A DNA stretch of 64,000 bases. Origin: Prochlorococcus sp. AG-412-P08 (GTDB lineage: Bacteria > Cyanobacteriota > Cyanobacteriia > PCC-6307 > Cyanobiaceae). This document shows positions 1 through 10,679 of the stretch, piece after piece (positions within the stretch are counted from its first letter, which is position 1; the number at the start of each line of letters is the position of its first letter). The notes under the pieces are model-generated. The model worked only from the letters and a program-made list of their open reading frames with translations, was not told the DNA's origin and ran no database searches. Position numbers and translations under genes: made by a program. The DNA lies in contig QCLI01000002.1 of assembly GCA_003214695.1 (NCBI GenBank), positions 112,789 through 176,788 on the forward strand, in the 5' to 3' direction.

Positions 1-24
1 GTAGCTTTTGGCGAATATGGTTTT

Positions 25-2124
25 ATGCGATTTCTCCCAGGCTACATATCAGTGGCCTTTTTTCTTTTTGTACCAGTGGAAGCAAGTTTTGCTTCGAATA
101 GGTTTGCAGGTGATTTCTCTTCTAAAAAGAAATTTGAACTTTGTTCGTGTAGTTCAGATCAATCTTTTTTTGGAATTTACTCAAATAAGAAATACTTAGC
201 TTTAAAAGATGCTCATGAGTCAGCGTCATCACTCAATCCAACTGACGAGATTTATCAAACATCTCAGGACCTTGAAAAGTCTCCTTTTGTTGAATTGGAA
301 ATTAGCTCTGATAGTCAGTCCTGGGAAAATGAAAATCTATTTGTTGCTGAGGGTAATGCAAAGGTAGTTCTTCATGGAGGAAGTCTGAAGGCCGATAGAA
401 TTGAAATTGATAAATTAAAAAATATTCTCTTTGCTTCAGGAAATGTTTACTTCCATAAAGGAAAAACATTAATTTCTGCTAGTTCTTTTGAATATAATCT
501 TGCAGACAAGAAAGGAAAACTTGAGAATATTTATGGAGTAATTGATATAAGGTTGATTGCAAAGGATTTAAACTTAAGAGAAATTATTAATATTAATAAT
601 TCTTACTCTGTTGATGATGTTAAAGGTTCACTTAGGGATGTCAAATTTATAGATGGATTTATCTTTCAAGGAGGATTTGATCAAAATATGGAGATGATCA
701 CTCATGGAAAAAAAGAAAAAAATTATATAAACAAATGGCGCATAAAGTCATCTGAGATTTTTATTACAGATGATAGCTTGATGGCAAATAAAGCTAGCTT
801 TACTAATGATCCTTTTAATCCTGCACAAATACGAATTGAATCACATCAGGTAGAAATTAGACTACATGAAGCAGAATTAGAAAATGGAATTATTTTTGCA
901 AAAAAAAGTCGTTTAATTTTTGAAGATAAACTCAATCTACCTATTGGGAATAGGAAAATTCGATTAGATGGAAAATGGAAAGCAAGAAAATGGACTTTTG
1001 GAATTGATGGTAGTGATAAAGATGGTGTTTTTATAGGTAGACAATTGCAACCAATTCGATTAAATGATAATTATGTCTTATCTCTACAACCTCAGTATTT
1101 AATTCAACGATCAATACAAGGTAAGACATCATCTTACCCTCAAGATGGATATTCAGTAAATAGTCAGAAAGTATCAACTCCTACTCAAGTTGAGGACTTG
1201 TTTGGATTAGATATAGAACTGCAGGGCAAATTATTTAATTTTGATGGGATTATTTCTGGAGACATTAGTACTTTCAATAGTAAGCATTTTTCCAATGGAT
1301 CGAGGTTCTCTGCTGAGATTACAAGGAAATTGAATATTAATAAATTAAAGGACATAGACCTAAGTCTATTTGGCTTATATAGAGATGAAGTTTTGAATGG
1401 ATCAATAGGAAGTGCTGATATTTATACTGGATATGGTCTTAACCTTGTTAGAAATTCTTCTTGGGGATCTGGAAAGACTAAGTATAATGATAAAATAAGT
1501 ATGGCAGTTGCAAAATATCAAGCAGAAAAATTAAAGAGTACAGAGCTTATAGCATTATGGAGATCTAGCTTAACGTATGACTTAGATGTTAAATACCCTT
1601 TAAAGCAGTTTACCAAAAATGATACATTCGAGTACAAGGAGTCACCTTATTCACCTAAATCAATAGATCCTGGTCTTTATTTGAACAGTATTTTCAAAGC
1701 ATCTAATTTACTTTATGAGAGTAATAGCTCTCAGTCTTTCTTTACCTTTGGATTAGGACCTGAAGTTACCTTTGGAAACTTACAAAGAAATTACCTTGAT
1801 TATACAAGACTCTCGATTATTCCTTCCTATACTTTCAAATCTGGCGAGAGTCCATTTACATTTGATAATGAAAATGATTTAGTAAAGTTAGAAATAGATT
1901 TGACACAACAGCTAGTAGGACCAATATTGGCAAGAAGTGTTCAAGAGTTTAATATTGATACAAGCTCTGAAAATTATGGTAAGTCTGTTACTTCAAAATT
2001 ATCTATAATGTGGCAAAGAAGAGCTTATGAATTTGGCCTTTTTTATGATTTTAAGAATGAGTCTGGCGGATTAAGTTTCCGTTTGAATGGTTTTAATTAT
2101 AAAGGTAGGCCTGATTCATTTTGA
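25..2124 (+). CDS. DUF3769/LptD-like (OstA-type) outer-membrane assembly protein
   Basis: 699 aa ORF with OstA-like N-terminal segment (VAEGNAKVVLHGGSLKADRIEIDKLKNILFASGNVYF) and a beta-rich C-terminus. The frame is open to the window edge, so the true start may lie upstream. Confidence 0.7.
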   Translation: MRFLPGYISVAFFLFVPVEASFASNRFAGDFSSKKKFELCSCSSDQSFFGIYSNKKYLALKDAHESASSLNPTDEIYQTSQDLEKSPFVELEISSDSQSWENENLFVAEGNAKVVLHGGSLKADRIEIDKLKNILFASGNVYFHKGKTLISASSFEYNLADKKGKLENIYGVIDIRLIAKDLNLREIININNSYSVDDVKGSLRDVKFIDGFIFQGGFDQNMEMITHGKKEKNYINKWRIKSSEIFITDDSLMANKASFTNDPFNPAQIRIESHQVEIRLHEAELENGIIFAKKSRLIFEDKLNLPIGNRKIRLDGKWKARKWTFGIDGSDKDGVFIGRQLQPIRLNDNYVLSLQPQYLIQRSIQGKTSSYPQDGYSVNSQKVSTPTQVEDLFGLDIELQGKLFNFDGIISGDISTFNSKHFSNGSRFSAEITRKLNINKLKDIDLSLFGLYRDEVLNGSIGSADIYTGYGLNLVRNSSWGSGKTKYNDKISMAVAKYQAEKLKSTELIALWRSSLTYDLDVKYPLKQFTKNDTFEYKESPYSPKSIDPGLYLNSIFKASNLLYESNSSQSFFTFGLGPEVTFGNLQRNYLDYTRLSIIPSYTFKSGESPFTFDNENDLVKLEIDLTQQLVGPILARSVQEFNIDTSSENYGKSVTSKLSIMWQRRAYEFGLFYDFKNESGGLSFRLNGFNYKGRPDSF

Positions 2125-2179
2125 GTAAAATAAATTTACTTGGGTATTATTAATTTCTTATCTACTCTTTTCTCATTTC

Positions 2180-2806
2180 CTAATATAGAGGGTTGAATTG
2201 ATTTATATAAGGGAGACTATTTTTGGTAAGCTTGATTTTATCTTTTTCTTTAAGAAGAGTTCTTGTGGCATCCCATTTACCAGATAAGAGCATTTCTTTC
2301 ATTCCTAATTCGATTTTCAGAAGCCATGACTGTTTTACATTAGAAATCCTTTGAGAATTAATATCTAAATTGAATAGGAGGTCAGGATTAGACTCAATTT
2401 CTTTAGTTAATGAATCAATAAAGGATTCAGCAATGATTGCACATGGTATACCAATAGATAAGCAATTCCCATAGAATATTTCAGCAAAACTTTGACCAAT
2501 AATTGCTCTTATCCCCCATCTCATAAGTGCTTGAGGTGCGTGCTCTCTACTTGATCCACATCCGAAGTTTTTATTAACTATAAGAATAGAACTATTTTGA
2601 TTTTGGACTTGATCAAAAGGATGTAATCCTTGTTTTTCTAAACGATCATCTGCAAATACGCTTTCACCAAGGGCGTCAAAACTTATGCATTTAAGAAAAC
2701 GTGCAGGGATAATGCGATCGGTGTCAATATCGTTTCCCTTTAAGTAAATACATTTTCCTTGTACCTTTTGAATTGGTCCTGTTGGGAATAGGGGTGTTTG
2801 GTTCAT
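2180..2806 (-). CDS. leuD: 3-isopropylmalate dehydratase small subunit
   Basis: 208 aa; GNDIDTDRIIPARFLK and NFGCGSSREHAPQAL motifs; adjacent to leuC. Confidence 0.96.
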   Translation of the reverse strand: MNQTPLFPTGPIQKVQGKCIYLKGNDIDTDRIIPARFLKCISFDALGESVFADDRLEKQGLHPFDQVQNQNSSILIVNKNFGCGSSREHAPQALMRWGIRAIIGQSFAEIFYGNCLSIGIPCAIIAESFIDSLTKEIESNPDLLFNLDINSQRISNVKQSWLLKIELGMKEMLLSGKWDATRTLLKEKDKIKLTKNSLPYINQFNPLY

Positions 2807-2831
2807 TAAATCTATTGTTTGTTAGGGGCTT

Positions 2832-4238
2832 TCAATTAAGAAATTTTCTTACATCTACTACACATCCTGTAATTGCTGCTGCAGCGACCATTGCGGGACT
2901 CATTAATAAGGTTCTTCCTTTTGAGGAACCTTGTCTCCCTTTAAAGTTTCTATTGCTTGAACTTGCACTAATTTGATCACTTTCGAGTTTATCTGGGTTC
3001 ATTGCCAGACACATTGAACAACCAGGCTTCCTCCATTCAAAACCAGCATCTTTGAAAATCTTATCTAACCCTTGTGATTCAGCTTCTTGAGCAACTTTTT
3101 CTGAGCCTGGGACCACAAATGCTTTAACTCCTTTTGCTACATGATTGTTTTTGGCTATTTCAGCCGCTATTTGAAGATCACTTAAGCGCCCATTTGTACA
3201 ACTGCCGATAAAACAGACGTCTATTTTTAGTCCTTCTATAGAGCTCCCAGGCTGTAATCTCATATATTGATAAGCCTCTAAAGCCAGTTGATGATCACTT
3301 GGATCTATCGATTCGAGACTTGGAATAAACGAATTTATTGCGATTGCTTGTCCAGGAGTAATACCCCACGTAACAGTGGGGGCAATTGTAGAAGCATTGA
3401 ACCTTGCTTCATCATCATAAATTGCATTCTCATTGCTGGAGAGTGACTCCCACCATTTAATTGCTAAGTCCCACTTAGCACCGTTTGGCGAATATTTTCT
3501 TCCTTTCAGATAGTCAAATGTCACTTGATCTGGATTTACGTAGCCACACCTTGCTCCACCTTCTATTGCCATATTGCATATAGTCATCCTTTCTTCCATT
3601 GAGAGACTTTGTATTGCCGGCCCTGCAAATTCATAGGCATAGCCAACTCCATCTTTAACCCCAAGTTTTTGAATTACATGGAGTATTAGATCTTTAGCAA
3701 AAACACCTTTCTGTAGTTCTCCGTCAAACCAGATGCGTCGAACCTTTAGTTTCTTCATGGTTAAGGTTTGACTTGCAAGGACATCTCGAACTTGGCTTGT
3801 TCCAATCCCAAATGCAATGGCTCCAAAAGCACCATGAGTAGATGTATGGGAGTCGCCACACGCAACGGTCATGCCAGGTTGAGTTAACCCTGCTTCTGGA
3901 GCAATGACATGAACAATGCCTTGATTACCAGAACCTAATTGGAAAAATTTGATGCCATGTTGTTTGCAATTTGACTCAAGTGTTTTGAGCATCTCTTCAG
4001 CCAATGGATCAGCAAATGGTCTTATTTGATTGGTAGTAGGGACAATATGATCAACTGTGGCAATAGTTCTGTCTGGAGAATGTACTGTTAGACCCTTCTC
4101 TTCAAGCGCAGCAAATGCCTGAGGGCTAGTAACCTCATGAATTAAATGTAAGCCTACAAAAAGCTGTGTTGACCCTCCAGTAAGTTCCCTTACTCGGTGA
4201 AGATCCCAAATCTTGTCATAGAGCGTTTCTGAGCTCAC
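2832..4238 (-). CDS. leuC: 3-isopropylmalate dehydratase large subunit
   Basis: 468 aa; aconitase-family motifs [24 protein letters not shown] and [15 protein letters not shown]. Confidence 0.97.
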   Translation of the reverse strand: MSSETLYDKIWDLHRVRELTGGSTQLFVGLHLIHEVTSPQAFAALEEKGLTVHSPDRTIATVDHIVPTTNQIRPFADPLAEEMLKTLESNCKQHGIKFFQLGSGNQGIVHVIAPEAGLTQPGMTVACGDSHTSTHGAFGAIAFGIGTSQVRDVLASQTLTMKKLKVRRIWFDGELQKGVFAKDLILHVIQKLGVKDGVGYAYEFAGPAIQSLSMEERMTICNMAIEGGARCGYVNPDQVTFDYLKGRKYSPNGAKWDLAIKWWESLSSNENAIYDDEARFNASTIAPTVTWGITPGQAIAINSFIPSLESIDPSDHQLALEAYQYMRLQPGSSIEGLKIDVCFIGSCTNGRLSDLQIAAEIAKNNHVAKGVKAFVVPGSEKVAQEAESQGLDKIFKDAGFEWRKPGCSMCLAMNPDKLESDQISASSSNRNFKGRQGSSKGRTLLMSPAMVAAAAITGCVVDVRKFLN

Positions 4239-4264
4239 AGATTAATTCCAATAATTAATAGACA

Positions 4265-5533
4265 TTAGCTTTGCATGAGCAGAAATAAGCGAAGTCTGTC
4301 TAGGGCTCTTACAACACTCAATTTTTGTATATAATCCCTTCCTCTATGAGGCCCGAAATTTTCTTGGATAGATTCTTGTGCAGTGTTTCCTGATATAAAT
4401 ATTTCTACTAGTCCGACCGGTTTACCTTGGCTTCCTCCACTTGGTCCTGCAATTCCACTTACTGCAATAGACCAATCGCTATTAAATAATTGACGTGTTT
4501 TATTGGCCATAGATTTTGCGACGGCTGAGGAAACAGCACCATGCTCTTCTAAAAGATTAAGAGGTACCTTTAAGATGTTTTGTTTGATGGAATTGCTATA
4601 TGCGACTACTCCACCAAGAAAGACATCTGAAGATCCTGGAATGGAAGTAAGGGAAGATGCAATTTGACCACCTGTACAAGATTCGGCAAGTGCGATTGTC
4701 TCTCTCCTTTTTCTTAATAAGTCGATCACAATTGAAGCTAAGCTTTCTTCATCTCTTCCAAAAATACTGAGCCCAATCCTTTTTTCTAGTTCAGATTCAA
4801 TAGGCTGAATCAATTTATTTGCTTCTTGAGCAGTTTTAGCTTGGGCAGTTATTCGTAGTTTGACCTCACCTAAAGATGCGTAAGGCGCAATGGTTGGATT
4901 TGTTTTCGTAATTAAATCGGAAATTCTTTCAGTTAGTGCAGATTCTGGTATGCCTGCGATTTTAATGGTTTTACTTTTAATTATTTTCCCAGAGGCATGA
5001 TTTTCAAGAATCCAAGGTTTTGCAGTTTTTTTCCACATTATTTTCATTTCTGAGGGAACGCCAGGGAAAGTAATTATTGTGAAGTTATCTTCAGGAGACC
5101 ATATCATTCCTGGTGCAGTCCCTAACGGGTTGGGCAGAATAGTTGCTCCTTCTGGTAAAAGAGATTGTTTTAAATTACTTTCAGGGAAAATATCCAAATT
5201 ATTTAATTTATTTTTAATATCCTGTAAAATAGCTTTATGTTCGACAAGATCAGCTTTAAATGCTTGGGCAATTGTTTCTGTAGTTAAGTCATCCATTGTG
5301 GGGCCCAATCCACCTGTAGTAATTAAAATATGACTTCTTTGAGATGCTTCAAGAACAATTTCTTTTAAGCGTTCAATGTTATCTCCAACAACAGTTTGTC
5401 GATAGTGAGATAAACCAATTAAAGCAAGTTGCTCTGCAAGCCACTTAGCATTGCTGTTTAATATGTTACCTAATAATAATTCAGTTCCAATAGCAAGTAT
5501 TTCAACACCTTGATTCGTTTTTTTCTTAGTCAA
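4265..5533 (-). CDS. cinA: CinA family protein (competence/damage-inducible; NMN deamidase-like)
   Basis: 422 aa; MoCF-like N-terminus (EILAIGTELLLGNILNSNA) and CinA C-terminal domain (LAESCTGGQIASSLTSIPGSSDVFLGGVVAYSN). Confidence 0.94.
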   Translation of the reverse strand: MTKKKTNQGVEILAIGTELLLGNILNSNAKWLAEQLALIGLSHYRQTVVGDNIERLKEIVLEASQRSHILITTGGLGPTMDDLTTETIAQAFKADLVEHKAILQDIKNKLNNLDIFPESNLKQSLLPEGATILPNPLGTAPGMIWSPEDNFTIITFPGVPSEMKIMWKKTAKPWILENHASGKIIKSKTIKIAGIPESALTERISDLITKTNPTIAPYASLGEVKLRITAQAKTAQEANKLIQPIESELEKRIGLSIFGRDEESLASIVIDLLRKRRETIALAESCTGGQIASSLTSIPGSSDVFLGGVVAYSNSIKQNILKVPLNLLEEHGAVSSAVAKSMANKTRQLFNSDWSIAVSGIAGPSGGSQGKPVGLVEIFISGNTAQESIQENFGPHRGRDYIQKLSVVRALDRLRLFLLMQS

Positions 5534-5538
5534 GATTA

Positions 5539-6804
5539 TTAATAGTCATTAGTTTGATTGTAAAGAGGGAATCGATTACATAACTCTAAAACTCTTTCTT
5601 TGCATTGTTTTTTCATTGAATAGTCTTCTTTGTTCAAAAGACAATCAGCTATGATGTTGGCTACTTCAAGAAAAGCCTCATCATCAAAACCTCTTGAAGT
5701 TAATGCTGCAGTTCCGAGCCTTAGACCACTAGTAACGAAAGGTGACTCAGGATCAAATGGAACAGTGTTTTTGTTAGCTGTTATATTCACCTCGCTAACT
5801 AGTGCATCTGCTTTCTTGCCTGTCATCCCAATACTTCTGAGATCAAGAAGAACAATATGATTATCTGTTCCTTTGCTTACCACAGCAATTCCTCTGCTTT
5901 TGATCTGTTTGGCTAATGTTTTGGCATTAGATACGACTTGATTGATATATCTTTCAAAGTTTGGATTGAGAGCTTCTCCAAAGGCAACAGCTTTTGCAGC
6001 AATAATATGCTCTAAAGGACCACCTTGATTACCTGGGAAAACAGCTTTGTCAAATTGTTTCCCGAGTTCCTCGTCTCTACAGAGTATTAATCCTCCTCGA
6101 GGTCCTCTAAGAGTTTTGTGAGTAGTCGTTGTTACTACATCGCAATAAGGAACTGGATTAGGATGAACTCCAGTTGCAACAAGACCTGCTATATGGGCCA
6201 TATCAGCTAATAAATAAGCTCCTACTTCGTCGGCTATAGCTCTGAATGATTGAAAATCTATAGTTCTAGGATATGCAGAATACCCGCAAATAATTAATTT
6301 TGGTCGATGTTGAAGAGCAATTTCCCTTACTTGCTCCATATTGAGGATTTCTGTATTGGCATCTACTCCATAATGAACTGCTTTGAACCATTTCCCACTT
6401 ACATTTACAGGTGATCCGTGGGTTAAATGACCTCCATGTGCGAGGTCCATTCCCATGATTGTGTCGCCTGGTTTAAGCAGTGCAAGAAATACAGCGAAAT
6501 TGGCTTGAGCGCCACTATGAGGCTGTACATTTGCCCAAGCTGACTTGAATAGTGATTTTGCTCTAGATATAGCTAATTTCTCAATTTCATCAATATGTTC
6601 ACAACCCCCGTAGTAGCGTTTTCCAGGAAGCCCTTCAGCATATTTATTTGTTAATACGGTTCCTTGTGCTTGCATGACTGCTTTGGATGCAAAGTTCTCA
6701 CTAGCGATCAACTCCAAATGAGTTTGTTGCCTTAAGAACTCCTTGTTAATTAGAAGGGATATGTCTGGGTCGGTATTTTCTAGATTTGAACTAATCGAAA
6801 TCAA
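5539..6804 (-). CDS. glyA: serine hydroxymethyltransferase
   Basis: 421 aa; [19 protein letters not shown] and [17 protein letters not shown]-lysine motif. Confidence 0.97.
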   Translation of the reverse strand: MISISSNLENTDPDISLLINKEFLRQQTHLELIASENFASKAVMQAQGTVLTNKYAEGLPGKRYYGGCEHIDEIEKLAISRAKSLFKSAWANVQPHSGAQANFAVFLALLKPGDTIMGMDLAHGGHLTHGSPVNVSGKWFKAVHYGVDANTEILNMEQVREIALQHRPKLIICGYSAYPRTIDFQSFRAIADEVGAYLLADMAHIAGLVATGVHPNPVPYCDVVTTTTHKTLRGPRGGLILCRDEELGKQFDKAVFPGNQGGPLEHIIAAKAVAFGEALNPNFERYINQVVSNAKTLAKQIKSRGIAVVSKGTDNHIVLLDLRSIGMTGKKADALVSEVNITANKNTVPFDPESPFVTSGLRLGTAALTSRGFDDEAFLEVANIIADCLLNKEDYSMKKQCKERVLELCNRFPLYNQTNDY

Positions 6805-6911
6805 GGGAATAGTCTCCTTTTGGAGTTACTGATGGGATAGTAAACAAAGCTTGGCAATCATCAAGAAAAATCCTTCTTATTTTTGCTTTTATGTGTTGAT
6901 CACGTTAAAAA

Positions 6912-6985
6912 CGCGCCTGGAGAGATTCGAACTCCCGACCCTCTGATCCGTAGTCAGATGCTCTAATCCGCTGAGCTACAGGCGC
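6912..6985 (-). tRNA. tRNA-Arg (anticodon ACG)
   Basis: Reverse complement GCGCCTGTAGCTCAGCGGATTAGAGCATCTGACTACGGATCAGAGGGTCGGGAGTTCGAATCTCTCCAGGCGC folds as a cloverleaf; 3' CCA not encoded. Confidence 0.96.
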
Positions 6986-7064
6986 ATATGATTTAGTTAA
7001 GAGTTTTGAGATCCTCTTCGTCAACTATAAGATGGCGTAAAGACCACATTCATACAAAAATCCA

Positions 7065-7322
7065 ATGCCTCTTAGGTGGTATGGCAATGGGGATCCAAAT
7101 GATCCTCTTTACTTACATTTTTCACGAATAGTTAATTTTACTATTCATGCTATGGCTTTTGCAGCTTTAAATAGTGGGCTTTGGCTAGCTCAAGAGATTC
7201 GTCATAGTTGGACACATTTGGAATGGTTTACAGGAATCTGGTTGTTCTTGCTGATTTTTCACCTTGCTTTCGTCATCATTAGAAAACCGGCTCCACTTGA
7301 AGACTCTTTCAAAGAGGAATGA
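7065..7322 (+). CDS. small conserved membrane protein (2 predicted TM segments)
   Basis: 85 aa, two hydrophobic segments; no specific family recognised. Confidence 0.7.
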   Translation: MPLRWYGNGDPNDPLYLHFSRIVNFTIHAMAFAALNSGLWLAQEIRHSWTHLEWFTGIWLFLLIFHLAFVIIRKPAPLEDSFKEE

Positions 7323-7346
7323 AAAGGGTGCTTTTCCTTAATTTTT

Positions 7347-7637
7347 ATGAATCCCGAACTAGAACAATTGCGTGAGTTAGAGTCCTTAATTGCTGATCGA
7401 TTGTATATACAAATTGAGAAGTGGAATCTTTCCTTGGGTAATGCTGGCCTAGCTGAGGCGCTTGCGATTGAATGCCAAGTTAATCTTAAAGATGGCCCAA
7501 CTCTCGCGGCTAAAAAGGCCTTGGAAGCAGTTCAAGTTGAATTTGGTAGTGGGAAGAGCAAGCTGTCATTGTCTAGATTGATTTCTTCTGCTCAGATTTT
7601 TGACTTAGAAGAGATTTTGGCCCCCTATTGCAGATAA
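7347..7637 (+). CDS. conserved hypothetical protein
   Basis: 96 aa ORF in a same-strand run between neighbours. Confidence 0.65.
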   Translation: MNPELEQLRELESLIADRLYIQIEKWNLSLGNAGLAEALAIECQVNLKDGPTLAAKKALEAVQVEFGSGKSKLSLSRLISSAQIFDLEEILAPYCR

Positions 7638-7667
7638 GGTTAATTGAGTTGGATTGTTCATATGTTG

Positions 7668-7928
7668 ATTATCGAAGTTACTAATGCAAGAGATGTGGTT
7701 CGACAGCAAATTGGGCGACTGGGGGAAAGACTTATTGGGAAAGTGGCTGATGCAGAGTCTCAAGTTGAGAAAGCATTGATTCAGGAAATGGAAAATGCAT
7801 TTCAGGAATTTGGTATTGAGGCAAGAATAATTTCAGTTAAGGGACCTAAGCTAGATGAAGGTGACTCCCTACAGATACCCCTTCAAGTTAGAGAAGCGCG
7901 TGATATCACCTTAAAAAGTAAGGAGTAA
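7668..7928 (+). CDS. conserved cyanobacterial hypothetical protein
   Basis: The listed ORF starts at 7644; the internal ATG (MLIIEVTNARDVVRQQIGRLGERLIG) is a plausible start. Confidence 0.65.
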   Translation: MIEVTNARDVVRQQIGRLGERLIGKVADAESQVEKALIQEMENAFQEFGIEARIISVKGPKLDEGDSLQIPLQVREARDITLKSKE

Positions 7929-9525
7929 TGAGTTTGCTCTTAATTATTGTTGTCATTTCATTTAATTCTTGAATTTTAAGCAAGCTAGAAAGAATAAAAA
8001 AGGAGGATAAACTTATAATTGAAGAAGATAATAATTCAATTAAGTTCCATAGAAAACTCGAATCTTGAGAAAGAAAGGAATTTGCCTTCCAGGCAATTAA
8101 TCCTGAAATTGATCCACAAAATAAGAGTTTAAGGAAATCAATAAACCATGCATATAAGTTTATTAGTTTTACTTTAGATTTTAATTTTACTAGAAGCACT
8201 AGACATGTAAATAAGTTTACACCAACTGTTGCTAGGACAAGTCCACTAGCACCTAAATTAATTGGGATTTTGTACCCCCATGGTAAATTACTTCCAACAA
8301 AAAACCAGTCCAAAATAAGGTTAAGAACGATACCTATAGCAGAAATTTTGAATGGAGTATTGCCATCTCCAAGTGAATAAAATACACGTACTAATAGATC
8401 TCTTATAAGGTATACTGGCATTCCAATGCCATAGAAAATAAGTAGTGTTTTGACAATGTTTATTGCGTTGTAATCAAATACACCTCTGCCAAAAACAATT
8501 TTAGTAATTGGTTCGCTTAGTGTGATGAAGATTGCCCCTAAGTAGATCATACTTGCAGAAGAGAAAATAAAACCTTGCCTAATTCTTTTTACTAGATCTT
8601 TGCTGTCTTTTCTTTCTCCAAGTTTTGCTAATAATGGTAATAGAGGTAATAGAAGAGCATTTGAAATTAGACCTAATGGAGCCTGTACTATAAAATTTGC
8701 GTAACTTAAGCCTGATGCAGCCCCAATGATATTTGATGCAAAAAATAGGTCAGTGAAAACATTAATTTGCAACATCCCTGTTGAAAGTGTTGCTGGGATA
8801 ATAATCTTCCAAATTTCTTGAACACCTGAATTACCCCAGTCAAGCACTAAATTGAATTTAAGTAAGCCTTTTTTTCTTAATAAAGGGATTTGTATTGCCC
8901 ATTGCATAATTGCACCTAGAAGAGTTGCTTGGGCTAGAATTAGCCCTCCTTTTAAAGCAATACCGGCAGAAGCGATCGACTGGGTTTCATATAAACCAAA
9001 GATGCTTACACTACTAATTAAAATTAAGCTTGAAATTATAGGTGAAATGGATGGAAGAAGAAATTCGTTCCTTGCATTTAATGATCCAAAGCTTGTGCCA
9101 ATTAACCCAGATAAACAAACAATAGGAGACATTATCTGCAATTGCTCGGTTGCAATTTTATGAGTTTGAACTTCCAAGCCAGGAGCCATAAGTTGGATAA
9201 TTTGATCTGCTGCAAAAAATAAAATTAAACTAATTAGTATTAGTGGCAAAAGAATGGATGTATTGATGGAATAGAGAATCTGCCCTCCTTCTTGCTTGCT
9301 CCTTCTGCTTAGAACGCTAACTATTGAGTTGTGCAAAGGTCCATTAATCCCTCCTATAAGTACTAAAAAAAATCCTGGAAGAATATATGCATAGTTATAT
9401 GCGTCATAAGCAGAACCAACTCCAAAGACCGCTGCTATTGCAATTTGCCTAATCATTCCAAAAGCTTTGCTTAGCAGTGTGCCAATGCCAATTACCGTTG
9501 AAATGCGTCTAAGTGGCCTTTTCAT
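7906..9525 (-). CDS. murJ: lipid II flippase MurJ/MviN
   Basis: 539 aa polytopic MOP-superfamily protein; MurJ-like N-terminus (STVIGIGTLLSKAFGMIRQIAIAAVFG). Confidence 0.93.
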   Translation of the reverse strand: MKRPLRRISTVIGIGTLLSKAFGMIRQIAIAAVFGVGSAYDAYNYAYILPGFFLVLIGGINGPLHNSIVSVLSRRSKQEGGQILYSINTSILLPLILISLILFFAADQIIQLMAPGLEVQTHKIATEQLQIMSPIVCLSGLIGTSFGSLNARNEFLLPSISPIISSLILISSVSIFGLYETQSIASAGIALKGGLILAQATLLGAIMQWAIQIPLLRKKGLLKFNLVLDWGNSGVQEIWKIIIPATLSTGMLQINVFTDLFFASNIIGAASGLSYANFIVQAPLGLISNALLLPLLPLLAKLGERKDSKDLVKRIRQGFIFSSASMIYLGAIFITLSEPITKIVFGRGVFDYNAINIVKTLLIFYGIGMPVYLIRDLLVRVFYSLGDGNTPFKISAIGIVLNLILDWFFVGSNLPWGYKIPINLGASGLVLATVGVNLFTCLVLLVKLKSKVKLINLYAWFIDFLKLLFCGSISGLIAWKANSFLSQDSSFLWNLIELLSSSIISLSSFFILSSLLKIQELNEMTTIIKSKLITPYFLR

Positions 9526-9613
9526 GTTTTACTCTTAGCTATAAGAAATCCCATAAATTATTTAGAGGTTTTAAATAGATTTCTTGAATGTATTCAATAG
9601 AGGATGGATTTCC

Positions 9614-10363
9614 ATGATTGGCAAGACTATTTCAACTTTTTCTCCTCTTATTGAAGGAACCCTAAAGAAAAGATATAAACGTTTTTTAGCAGATATAGAA
9701 TTAGATACAGGAGAATTGGTTACCGCCCATTGTGCAAACACTGGACCTATGAAAGGGGTCTTGTACCCTGGAGGGCGAGTTCGGTTGAGATATTCTCCAT
9801 CTCCAAAACGTAAATTGGCTTGGTCATGGGAACAAGCCCAGGTGCCTTCTTTAGAAGGCTTGATTTGGGTTGGCATCAATACTTCATTGCCTAATAAACT
9901 TGTCAGAAGGGTTATTGAAGAAGGTTTTTTAAACAAAAAATTGGGTAAAATCTTGGAAATTAAAAATGAAGTAGTTTATGGAGTAGAAAGGAAAAGTCGC
10001 ATCGATTTGCTCTTAACGCCTCAGGAAGCAAATCCTGATTCTCGGAAAATATTTATAGAAGTGAAAAATACAACTTGGGTAAAAAGCCAGAGAGCTCTTT
10101 TCCCAGATACTGTGACTACTAGAGGGCAAAAACATTTGAAGGAAATGATTGCAGAATTGCCTTCTTCTAGGGCTGTTTTGGTCCCATGTATAAGTAGGAA
10201 TGATGTAGAAGTTTTCTGCCCTGGAGATTCAGCAGATCCAGCATATGGTGATCTGTTTCGACTTGCTTTAAAAAAAGGAGTTGAGGTTATTCCTTGTTCT
10301 TTTGATTTTCATTTAGATCGGATAACTTGGGAAGGGATTAGACCTTTTGCTGAAAGGGAATAG
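9614..10363 (+). CDS. sfsA: sugar fermentation stimulation protein SfsA
   Basis: SfsA motifs [33 protein letters not shown] and [10 protein letters not shown]; listed ORF begins at a TTG at 9584, the internal ATG is preferred. Confidence 0.92.
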   Translation: MIGKTISTFSPLIEGTLKKRYKRFLADIELDTGELVTAHCANTGPMKGVLYPGGRVRLRYSPSPKRKLAWSWEQAQVPSLEGLIWVGINTSLPNKLVRRVIEEGFLNKKLGKILEIKNEVVYGVERKSRIDLLLTPQEANPDSRKIFIEVKNTTWVKSQRALFPDTVTTRGQKHLKEMIAELPSSRAVLVPCISRNDVEVFCPGDSADPAYGDLFRLALKKGVEVIPCSFDFHLDRITWEGIRPFAERE

Positions 10364-10384
10364 TGCAGTTAATTCTTTAGTTGA

Positions 10385-10531
10385 CTAGAAGATTTTTGTT
10401 TTAATCACAAAAGCCAGCAATGCTATGGAGGTTAGGGCTAGAAGAGTACCCCCGATGATCATGGGGTTTGATCTTTGAACTTGTTTCTCTAGTAAGTCTT
10501 TTTTTTGCTTTCTTGTATTGGATTTAGTCAT
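10385..10531 (-). CDS. small single-TM hypothetical protein (48 aa)
   Basis: Not in the supplied ORF track; reads MTKSNTRKQKKDLLEKQVQRSNPMIIGGTLLALTSIALLAFVIKTKIF*, basic N-terminus plus TM helix. Confidence 0.6.
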   Translation of the reverse strand: MTKSNTRKQKKDLLEKQVQRSNPMIIGGTLLALTSIALLAFVIKTKIF

Positions 10532-10580
10532 GTTTAGACTTTAAATTGGGAATTTGATCAGCAAATGAATTTCTGATTAT

Positions 10581-10594
10581 GTATTAACCATTAC
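10581..10594 (+). promoter_or_regulatory. putative NtcA-binding site upstream of amt
   Basis: GTATTAACCATTAC is an exact GTA-N8-TAC palindrome, 86 nt upstream of the amt ATG. Confidence 0.6.
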
Positions 10595-10679
10595 CAGGCA
10601 TTGTCTCTTAATTGCTCATATTGATATATGTAATAGCTTTTTTTATAAATTAGCTTCTTTTGCAGAATTTCATTTTTTT

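Noticed and set aside
8-199. 63-aa alternative-frame ORF at the window start
   Set aside because: Overlaps the 699-aa OstA-like frame; no support for independent coding.
6805-6911. Glycine riboswitch upstream of glyA
   Set aside because: The short 5' region lacks the recognisable aptamer core; nothing beyond the tRNA-Arg gene is supportable.
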